In this document: positions 58,116-64,000 of the stretch, in pieces
How positions within the stretch are numbered: position 1 is the stretch's first letter
Layout of the letters: each line of letters opens with the position of its first letter
Source of the DNA: Bacteroidaceae bacterium
Lineage (GTDB): Bacteria; Bacteroidota; Bacteroidia; Bacteroidales; Bacteroidaceae
NCBI GenBank assembly: GCA_024684455.1
Contig: JAIKWU010000013.1
Coordinates: 121,361-185,360 of the forward strand
Direction: 5' to 3'
Length of the DNA stretch: 64,000 nucleotides
Notes under the pieces: generated by a model
The model's database searches: none
What the model was told of the DNA's origin: nothing
Seen by the model: the letters and a program-made list of their open reading frames with translations, nothing else
Translations under genes and position numbers: made by a program

Positions 58116-58168
58116 GCCTATAGGCTCATTATCTATGTACTAACTTAATAACGGTGTCATGAAGATGA

Positions 58169-58828
58169 TTACCGTATGATGCGGCCTCCCGTGTCGGTGT
58201 GGATGCGGCCGGCCCTGGATTCGGACCATACGATGTCTTGGCGCAGGGTGTTGACGTCGTGTACTTCGCTCAGCCATGCGTCGCCGTCCATCCACTGTCG
58301 CGATTCGCCTTCGGCCTCATAGACGCAGATGCGTTTCACGCTTTCGGGCAGCGGGGCATAGACGAGGACGAGGCGGATGGCGCGGCCGGTCATGCCGTGA
58401 ATCCAGAAGCACTGGTCCATCGGCAGGTGTTCAACTTCGCGCAGCAGGTAGCGGTCGCCCGTGTCGGCATCGATGAGGCACGAGCCCGTAGTGAAACGGA
58501 AGAAGAACCAGTCCTGCGGAATCACGTAGTCGTAGGTAAGGTAGGTGGCATCCTTGCAGCGATAGAGCCGCCACGTGGCGTTGCTTCCGTCACCCTGGCT
58601 GCCCATCAGCGGGAGTCCCTGACGGACAGGGGGTTCATAGATGTGGGAGAAGACGGCGAACGAGTTTTCGTTCTGCGTGTCGTAGTTGGGCCATGCCGGC
58701 CGTTCGATGGTGGGGATTTCGTTCGTCGGACGTTCGTCGTAGAGGGGAAGCGACGACACGGCCTTTTTTTGTGTGCCGCACGATACAAAGATAAACAGCG
58801 TGGCAGCAATAATTATATACTGTTTCAT
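58169..58828 (-). CDS. lipoprotein related to the M56 sensor domain
   Basis: 219 residues. Lipoprotein signal MKQYIIIAATLFIFVSCGTQ. The mature region (FFFRFTTGSCLIDADTGDRY; VYAPLPESVKRICVYEAEG) parallels the C-terminal extracytoplasmic domain of the M56 protein encoded just upstream (FTLHTRRACLLDPETGDKY; VFPPLDKNVKRIALYDYE). It is the last gene of the operon BlaI-M56-lipoprotein. It may bind the same ligand or modulate the sensor. Unknown substrate. Confidence 0.7.
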   Translation of the reverse strand: MKQYIIIAATLFIFVSCGTQKKAVSSLPLYDERPTNEIPTIERPAWPNYDTQNENSFAVFSHIYEPPVRQGLPLMGSQGDGSNATWRLYRCKDATYLTYDYVIPQDWFFFRFTTGSCLIDADTGDRYLLREVEHLPMDQCFWIHGMTGRAIRLVLVYAPLPESVKRICVYEAEGESRQWMDGDAWLSEVHDVNTLRQDIVWSESRAGRIHTDTGGRIIR

Positions 58829-58846
58829 AATCAGGAGTGTTGAGGG

Positions 58847-60679
58847 TTAGGGAATAATCTTGATGGGCTTTCGCGTGATTTCATCCACGTTGTAGAAACC
58901 AGACATTTCGCTCGTCTCGTAGTCGTAGAGTGCGATGCGCTTCACGTTCTTGTCCAGTGGCGGGAAGACAAGAGTGGCCATGAGAAGCATGTTGTCGTCA
59001 ACCTCCGTCTCAAGCGAGACATCCTGGGCGAGATACTCTCCATCGCCAGAGTAGATGCGAACGCCGCGGCACATGTATTTATCGCCCGTTTCGGGGTCAA
59101 GCAGGCAGGCGCGTCTGGTGTGGAGGGTGAAGTTGCCCTGTTTGACAATCTTTGCAGGAATCGGACACACGAAGTGCGTCTCGCTGTCCGTCCTTTCGAG
59201 CCAACCCTTCTCCGTGGGCAGTTTCTCAGCGTTCGGCACTTCGCCCGGCAACATAAAGAGGGGGCGATGGTACGACACAGGCTGGCGGTGATACTGCTGG
59301 CGCTGAGCATCGGACTCGACGGCAGGCTTCATCCAGCGGATGTGCCAACCACGCCCCAGGTGCTCACGGTCTTCCCATTGCAGGTCGATGTTGTACGTAC
59401 CCTCCGCAGCCTCGCGGAAGCGGTACTCGTGGGTGTGTTCCGACTGCTCATTGTCGAGCCAGACCGTTGCCACACGGATGGTGTCGCTCGAGAAGTTCGG
59501 TTCAAAACGTCCTACATAGACACCGTCGCCAATCTTTTGTGCTCCGATGGCTGTCATCGTGGAGTCGAGCAGAAGTTCTGGCGAAAACTCTTCCCGAATC
59601 TCTTCCAGCGTTGCTTCGTACTGCATGGTGTCTACCACGGCGACTTTGGTTTCGTCTTTAGGTGTTTCGGGCACAGACTCGTCGGCAGGAACAATCTCTC
59701 TATGGATGGGAGTTGCAGGGAGCGTCCTTTTTACTTCCTCTTCCACCTCGTCCATCACCTCCGGCTTCGCAAAGGCGACGACGGTAAAGGCGGCAAGAGG
59801 CAGGACATAAAGTGCTTTGAGGGCACTCAGTCTTGTTGATTTCTTTTTGAACATCATAATCATTCGTTTTTTCAGTTTACTTTCATTGAATGCATTCGTC
59901 ACCGGCTGCAGTCCAGTGCGCGCTGCTTTCTCTATTAACAACATGTTGTATTCTACTTTATCGGCACCGCTGCGCAGAACAGCGCGATCGGCTTCAAATT
60001 CGTGAACGTCGGCAAGGTCTTGGCGCAGCATCCAGGCGAACGGAAGGAACCAAAGCGTGCGGCAGGTGAATTCGCACAACACCTTGTCCCATGAGTGACC
60101 GCGACGCAGGTGGGCACACTCATGCTTGATAATCTCCGTGCTGCCCATATCATTCTGGCTCAGCACCACCCATCGCATCCATGAGCAGGAGTTCTGCACC
60201 TCACGGCTTTCGACCACATGCACCCAGCGCGGCACATTGACGCATTCCACACGTCGTGCACGATGCAACAATAGCGCAAAACGCACGATGCTGAACAGGT
60301 ATGCCAGCCAAAAGGCGACGGCTCCGACAGCATAGACTATAATGAGTATGCGTGTGAGGGTCCATGTCTCTGTGCTCGCAACGCCTGTCTGCTCAGCCTT
60401 CTTGGGCTGAGAGGAAGTAGCAGTCCACGCTCCAAGCATCTCCGACCGGCTTTCCTTGCTCACCATTTGCGTAAATCCTTCGACCTTTTCGTTGACCACC
60501 GTCGGACGACTTGTGGTGAAGTGCATCAGCGGCAGCACCATGCTCACGACCATAATGCCAAGCAACACGAAGCGGTTCAGACTGTGAAAGGTCTCACGAC
60601 GCAGAAAGAGTCCGTAGAGGCTGTAGAGCAACGTCAGACTCAGCGCCCACTTGATGATGTAGATGACCAGCGCAGCCAT
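58847..60679 (-). CDS. BlaR1/MecR1-type M56 membrane metallopeptidase sensor
   Basis: 610 residues. Transmembrane helices at the N terminus (about 4-57) and 108-134; the zinc peptidase motif HECAHLRRGHSWDK (HExxH, about residue 185) and FEADRAV; helix near 292-305 (ALKALYVLPLAAFTVVAFA). The C-terminal part (about 320-610) is not a penicillin-binding domain but a beta-rich domain resembling the downstream lipoprotein. M56 proteins sense envelope signals and cleave the BlaI-type repressor, here encoded just upstream. The signal is probably not a beta-lactam. Confidence 0.83.
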   Translation of the reverse strand: MAALVIYIIKWALSLTLLYSLYGLFLRRETFHSLNRFVLLGIMVVSMVLPLMHFTTSRPTVVNEKVEGFTQMVSKESRSEMLGAWTATSSQPKKAEQTGVASTETWTLTRILIIVYAVGAVAFWLAYLFSIVRFALLLHRARRVECVNVPRWVHVVESREVQNSCSWMRWVVLSQNDMGSTEIIKHECAHLRRGHSWDKVLCEFTCRTLWFLPFAWMLRQDLADVHEFEADRAVLRSGADKVEYNMLLIEKAARTGLQPVTNAFNESKLKKRMIMMFKKKSTRLSALKALYVLPLAAFTVVAFAKPEVMDEVEEEVKRTLPATPIHREIVPADESVPETPKDETKVAVVDTMQYEATLEEIREEFSPELLLDSTMTAIGAQKIGDGVYVGRFEPNFSSDTIRVATVWLDNEQSEHTHEYRFREAAEGTYNIDLQWEDREHLGRGWHIRWMKPAVESDAQRQQYHRQPVSYHRPLFMLPGEVPNAEKLPTEKGWLERTDSETHFVCPIPAKIVKQGNFTLHTRRACLLDPETGDKYMCRGVRIYSGDGEYLAQDVSLETEVDDNMLLMATLVFPPLDKNVKRIALYDYETSEMSGFYNVDEITRKPIKIIP

Positions 60680-60683
60680 GCCT

Positions 60684-61049
60684 TTACTCCTTTCCGTTAT
60701 TAATCAATGACTGGAGCAACTCCACAAGTTGTTGCTCGCTCAACTTCTCCTGGTGCACAAACTCCGACACCACGTCTGCATAGTTCGAACCGAAATACTT
60801 ATCGACGAACGTGCCCAGACGACTGCGTCCGTAGTCCTTCTTCTCAATCTTCGGAATGTAGATGTAGCCACGTCCTTCGGGTCGGTGTGTGAGAAAACCC
60901 TTGCGCTCGAGCGACTGGAACGTGTTCGAAATACTGGTGATGATGGGACGCGGTTCGTCGTACAGCGCCAGCACCTCCTTCGGCGTACATTCGCCAAGGC
61001 TCCAGATGTGCTCCATCACTTCCTCTTCTTTGGTGGTTAACTTAATCAT
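60684..61049 (-). CDS. BlaI/MecI-family repressor
   Basis: 121 residues. Winged-helix N terminus LTTKEEEVMEHIWSLGECTP, IITSISNTFQSLERKGFLTH and RGYIYIP; the C-terminal part (DKYFGSNYADVVSEFVHQ) dimerises. It represses its own operon until cleaved through the M56 sensor. An inverted TCAACA/TGTTGA repeat just upstream of the ATG is a candidate operator. The M56 gene starts 4 bp after its stop. Confidence 0.9.
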   Translation of the reverse strand: MIKLTTKEEEVMEHIWSLGECTPKEVLALYDEPRPIITSISNTFQSLERKGFLTHRPEGRGYIYIPKIEKKDYGRSRLGTFVDKYFGSNYADVVSEFVHQEKLSEQQLVELLQSLINNGKE

Positions 61050-61052
61050 AAC

Positions 61053-61086
61053 TCAACACATTTTTTTGTTGAACGCTGCAAAGGTA
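61053..61086 (-). promoter_or_regulatory. promoter and BlaI-type operator candidate
   Basis: TACCTTTG on the minus strand (61079-61086) and an inverted repeat TCAACA/TGTTGA (61053-61072), between the -7 box and the BlaI ATG. The spacing suits repression by a dimer. Confidence 0.55.
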
Positions 61087-61153
61087 ATACAATCTTCCCG
61101 TCACTTCCAAATTTTCTCCGTTTTCTTAACATCGCTTAAATGTTGAAAAACAG

Positions 61154-61188
61154 AACAAGCGCCAAGAGGGTGATTCTTGGCGCTTGTT
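61154..61188. terminator. terminator between queA and the BlaI operon
   Basis: A perfect 14-bp stem AACAAGCGCCAAGA/TCTTGGCGCTTGTT. On the minus strand T-rich sequence follows, so it ends queA transcription. Confidence 0.85.
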
Positions 61189-61210
61189 TCTCTAAAATAG
61201 TAGTTCTGGC

Positions 61211-62593
61211 CTACGGCATCAGCAGCGACGAGTCGCCGTAACTGAGGAAGCGGAAGTCGTGGGCGAGCGCGTAGTCGTAAATTTTCCGCCAATCGCCGTG
61301 TACAAAGGCACTGACGAGCAGCAGCAGTGTGGATTGCGGCTGGTGGAAGTTCGTCACCATGCGGCGCACAATCTTGTACTCATACCCTGGTGCTATGATG
61401 ATGCGGGTTGACGTGTGCAGCGCATCGAGATGGTGCGCGTCGAGATAGCGCAAAATGTTCTCAATGGCTTTTTGCACAGGGAGTTGGAGGGAATCCTCAT
61501 ACGGTTCCCATTGCTCGACCACCAACTCGTCCTCGTCCAAGTCGAGCGTCTTCTCAAGTTTTCTGCCGATATAATACAGACTCTCGAGGGTGCGCACCGA
61601 GGTGGTACCCACGGCAATGGCTTCGCAACCGTGTGCCAGCAATTTCTCGATGGTCTGACGCCGCACGACAATGTATTCGGCATGCATCTCGTGGTCGGCA
61701 ATCTCTTCCGATTTCACGGGTTTGAACGTACCCGCACCGACGTGTAGGGTGACTTCCTCGCGGTCGATGCCAGCATCGTCGATGGCCTGCAGCACACGTT
61801 CCGTGAAATGAAGCCCAGCCGTCGGAGCCGCTACCGAACCTTTTACCTTCGAATACACCGTCTGATACGTGCGCAGGTCGCTCTCTTGTGTCTCACGGTT
61901 CAGGTAAGGCGGAATGGGCAGTTCGCCGATGGCCGAAAGAACCTCGGCAAACGATAAAGCGGACCCACCCCCTGACCTTGCCATCGTCGCTTCGCTCCCC
62001 AGTTGCTTCGATTCCGCAACTGCCCTGTGAGGGAGGGGTGTTGTTACTGTCCTCCAAGAAAAACGAATGCGATGTTTTGTTCCGTCATTATTGGGACTAT
62101 CATAAGGGAGTCTTTCAGCTGTCAGTTCTATATACTCCCCTCCCTCACAGGGCAGTTGCGGAATCGAAGCAACTGGGGAGCGAAGCGACGATGGCAAGGT
62201 CAGGGGGTGGGTCCGATATTTCCGTGTCAGCACCCCACTCTTCCAGCGCTTCAGATTGCCAATCATGCAGAGCCACTCCACGCTGCCTCGTTCTGAGAAA
62301 TTCAGTTGGTAGTCCTTCGGAGCGAAGGGTTCCATGCAGAACACCTCGATTTGTGCGCCTGTCTCCTTGCGGAAGTGCAGGCGTGCCTGAATCACACGAG
62401 TGTTGTTGAACACCATGAGCGCCCCTTTGGGCAGATAGGTCGGCAGCGACGTGAAGACATCCTCGGTCACCACTCCTTTGTTATAGATTAGGAGTTTGCT
62501 CTGGTCGCGTTCGGCCAGCGGAAATTTGGCGATGCGTTCATCGTCGAGCGGGTAGTTGTAGTCCGCAATGCGGATATGCTTTGTATCGATCAT
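61211..62593 (-). CDS. queA: tRNA ribosyltransferase-isomerase QueA with inserted repeat peptides
   Basis: 460 residues from ATG 62593 (a TTG is two codons upstream). Family landmarks: YDLPxERIAxxP-like FPLAERDQSKLL, FNNTRVIQARL, YQTVY, AAPTAGLHFTERVL, HVGAGTFKPVK and a C-terminal YGDSSLLMP. It transfers and isomerises the ribosyl of SAM onto preQ1-tRNA in queuosine synthesis. It is longer than typical QueA (about 340-410) because of two extra segments (about residues 127-153 and 186-212) encoded by inverted copies of one 79-bp repeat. The frame is intact and the core motifs remain, so it is probably functional. Confidence 0.92.
   Translation of the reverse strand: MIDTKHIRIADYNYPLDDERIAKFPLAERDQSKLLIYNKGVVTEDVFTSLPTYLPKGALMVFNNTRVIQARLHFRKETGAQIEVFCMEPFAPKDYQLNFSERGSVEWLCMIGNLKRWKSGVLTRKYRTHPLTLPSSLRSPVASIPQLPCEGGEYIELTAERLPYDSPNNDGTKHRIRFSWRTVTTPLPHRAVAESKQLGSEATMARSGGGSALSFAEVLSAIGELPIPPYLNRETQESDLRTYQTVYSKVKGSVAAPTAGLHFTERVLQAIDDAGIDREEVTLHVGAGTFKPVKSEEIADHEMHAEYIVVRRQTIEKLLAHGCEAIAVGTTSVRTLESLYYIGRKLEKTLDLDEDELVVEQWEPYEDSLQLPVQKAIENILRYLDAHHLDALHTSTRIIIAPGYEYKIVRRMVTNFHQPQSTLLLLVSAFVHGDWRKIYDYALAHDFRFLSYGDSSLLMP
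61960..62215. repeat. pair of 79-bp perfect inverted repeats inside queA
   Basis: 61960-62038 is the exact reverse complement of 62137-62215, with 98 bp of QueA core sequence between. Each arm contains a nested CAGTTGC/GCAACTG hairpin. The ends (GGACCCACCCCCTGAC, CCCTGTGAGGGAGGGG) resemble the ends of the aldolase and tat repeats. Confidence 0.9.
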
Positions 62594-62620
62594 GTTCAAT
62601 TACATTTTAGGTATCACATC

Positions 62621-62740
62621 AAGCGCTTGGAATTTTCACGCTAAGCGCTTGGAATTTTCACGCTAAGCGCTTGGAGAAATTACGCTAAGCACTTGGCGTG
62701 TTTACGCTAAGCACTTGGCGTGATTATTCTAAGCAGTCAG
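62621..62740. repeat. 22-bp-period tandem repeat array B
   Basis: Cores AAGCGCTTGG at 62621, 62643 and 62665, AAGCACTTGG at 62687 and 62709, and a degenerate AAGCAGTCAG at 62731, all with exact 22-bp spacing. The last unit overlaps the birA 3' end. The unit matches array A (55446-55521). Confidence 0.85.
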
Positions 62741-63484
62741 AAAAGTCACTTCCTTGAAGGCATAGCGGCTCACTTGTCCGTCACGGCGACGCAGCAGCAA
62801 GTGGCCTGTCGGTTCGACGTCGAAGATCTCTGCCTCGAAGCGTCCGTCGCTGTCCTCATACCGATGCCATCCTTCGCGGCGATAGAGGTTCTGGCAATAC
62901 ATGCGGTGCACAGTCTCTGCCCCACCCTCGCGCAGCAACTCATACAACGCGACAAAACGCTCGACGACGGCCTGCAGAATCTCCTCGCGGTCGTATTCAC
63001 GGTCGGTCAACTGGGCGAGCGAGACAGGGTTGGGCGCATCGCTGCGGAACTCCCTCTGGTTGACATTGATGCCTGTGCCGATGATGCACGTCTCAATGCG
63101 GCTGCCGCTGAGATCGCACTCGATGAGTGTCCCACTGATTTTGCAGTCGCCGACGTAGATGTCGTTCGGCCATTTCACCTCGCCGCCCACGGTCTCGGCC
63201 ACCGCCAGGGCAATGGCTTCGCTGAGCGCAAACTGCTCTGTGACAGCGAGAAAATGCGGATGGCACACGAGCGAGAACTGCACGTTACGCCCTGCCTCCG
63301 ACTCCCACACATTGGTGCGCTGACCGCGTCCTGCCGTCTGTTCGTCGGCATCGACAAGCGTCAGTTCGTGCAGCACCTCACCTTCGTCCAGCATACGCCG
63401 CACAAGGCTATTGGTACTGTCGATGCTGTCCAGATGCAGGCGACGCACCACACTTATTGGGTTCAGTTCCTTCTCTCTTTCCAT
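62729..63484 (-). CDS. birA: biotin-[acetyl-CoA-carboxylase] ligase
   Basis: 251 residues, a monofunctional (no DNA-binding domain) biotin protein ligase. STNSLVRRM, TAGRGQRTNVWESEAG (biotin/ATP loop GRGxxxR), KWPNDIYVGDCKISGTLIE and IIGTGINVN are the landmark motifs, followed by a small SH3-like C-terminal domain. It adenylates biotin and attaches it to carboxyl-carrier proteins. A TAACTTTG box (63496-63503) lies 11 bp upstream of the ATG. Confidence 0.95.
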   Translation of the reverse strand: MEREKELNPISVVRRLHLDSIDSTNSLVRRMLDEGEVLHELTLVDADEQTAGRGQRTNVWESEAGRNVQFSLVCHPHFLAVTEQFALSEAIALAVAETVGGEVKWPNDIYVGDCKISGTLIECDLSGSRIETCIIGTGINVNQREFRSDAPNPVSLAQLTDREYDREEILQAVVERFVALYELLREGGAETVHRMYCQNLYRREGWHRYEDSDGRFEAEIFDVEPTGHLLLRRRDGQVSRYAFKEVTFLTA

Positions 63485-63495
63485 GTTTCAAAGTG

Positions 63496-63503
63496 CAAAG
63501 TTA
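63496..63503 (-). promoter_or_regulatory. birA promoter
   Basis: TAACTTTG on the minus strand, 11 bp before the ATG at 63484. Confidence 0.55.
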
Positions 63504-63567
63504 CCACTTTTTGAGCGGCTTTCACTATTTTTTAACTGTTAACTTTTAACTTTTAACTTAAAATGAC

Positions 63568-63575
63568 TATCTTTG
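63568..63575 (+). promoter_or_regulatory. promoter of the gene at 63606
   Basis: TATCTTTG on the plus strand, 30 bp before the ATG. Confidence 0.55.
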
Positions 63576-63605
63576 CCACCATCAATCCCATAACACCTAA
63601 CCATT

Positions 63606-64000
63606 ATGAACAGCAAACGTACACTGGCAAGCGTGTTGACCGCCATCATACTTGCCGCAATCATCCCGATGAACATGAATGCACAAGAAGACCTGAACAT
63701 CTGGTGGCAAGGGCATAATGCCGAACGCGAGAATGCCGAAATCCTCAAAAATCGCCTTATCTCGCTGAAGGATGCACGAAAGGAAACACTGCGCACGATG
63801 CCCATCAAAGACCTGCTCAACGACGAGGACAGCGAGTACTGGTGGGACGGCCGGCAACTCTGTGTGCTGGGCTACGGCGAAACCGACAACATACGTCCGC
63901 TCGTCACTTTCAAGAAGCAAGGAGACGGTCAGGAGCTCTACACCCTCGTCTGCAAGAAAGGCAAGAACGGCACGACTGTGACCATCAAGGACCATGCGGG
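63606..64000 (+). CDS. exported protein, truncated by window edge
   Basis: 131 residues visible. Signal peptide MNSKRTLASVLTAIILAAI with cleavage likely after NAQ (MNMNAQEDLNIW). The mature part is charged, with WWDGRQLCVLGYGETDNIRP and GQELYTLVCKKGKNG. The 3' end is cut off by the window edge. No family recognised. Confidence 0.7.
   Translation, partial: MNSKRTLASVLTAIILAAIIPMNMNAQEDLNIWWQGHNAERENAEILKNRLISLKDARKETLRTMPIKDLLNDEDSEYWWDGRQLCVLGYGETDNIRPLVTFKKQGDGQELYTLVCKKGKNGTTVTIKDHA

Noticed and set aside
62621..62740. CRISPR-like array at 62621-62740 and 55446-55521
   Set aside because: The repeats are back to back every 22 bp with near-identical intervening bases and no unique spacers, and no cas gene is nearby.

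Overview
The window comes from a member of the Bacteroidota, most likely a Bacteroidales/Prevotellaceae-type genome. The signs are repeated TAnnTTTG-type -7 promoter boxes, few Shine-Dalgarno sequences, a BspA-type leucine-rich-repeat protein with a dockerin and a Prevotella-like C-terminal tail, a TonB-dependent receptor, and an M56/BlaI pair. This placement is inferred from gene content; no database search was possible.

Layout. 1-5.5 kb is host accessory DNA: an intergenic repeat, a long structured leader with a hypothetical gene, a chimeric BspA/dockerin/cohesin-like surface protein, and two tandem paralogous small lipoproteins, each with its own promoter and terminator. An initiator tRNA-fMet follows (5469-5541).

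A 39.8-kb apparently complete siphovirus-like prophage is integrated at the 3' end of that tRNA. A 16-bp perfect direct repeat marks its ends (5528-5543 and 45286-45301). A tyrosine integrase sits just inside the left end and an XRE-like repressor just inside the right end. Almost everything else runs on the minus strand. From right to left: lysogeny switch and early genes (SANT-like protein, 1312-residue primase/helicase), a CCTACA iteron-like array (possible origin), head genes (ClpP-type protease/scaffold, capsid with a C-terminal Ig-like domain, tail-tube candidate), packaging genes (PLD-like protein, small and large terminase), a three-gene TIGR04255/PemK-like cassette, two exported accessory proteins, holin plus a u-spanin-like lipoprotein, portal, neck/tail genes, a tail fibre carrying FN3 and tyrosine-phosphatase domains, amidase endolysin, tape measure and tail hub.

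To the right of the prophage the host chromosome resumes with nrdD-nrdG (anaerobic ribonucleotide reduction), a flavodoxin-like protein and a TraB/GumN protein. After a strong bidirectional terminator come genes on the minus strand: a threonine aldolase-like enzyme, a histidine acid phosphatase (MINPP/phytase-like), a fused NapH/NapG-like polyferredoxin with an internal Tat motif, and tatC/tatA. Then follow a TonB receptor, a BlaI-M56-lipoprotein sensor operon, queA, birA and a truncated exported protein.

The most unusual observations are: (i) GC-rich palindromic repeat units inserted in frame inside queA, the aldolase gene and the tatA/tatC junction, reminiscent of Rickettsia palindromic elements; (ii) two arrays of a 22-bp-period repeat 7 kb apart; (iii) the phosphatase domain on a phage tail fibre; (iv) the TIGR04255-PemK cassette; (v) the iteron-like array; and (vi) several long perfect inverted repeats in prophage non-coding DNA.
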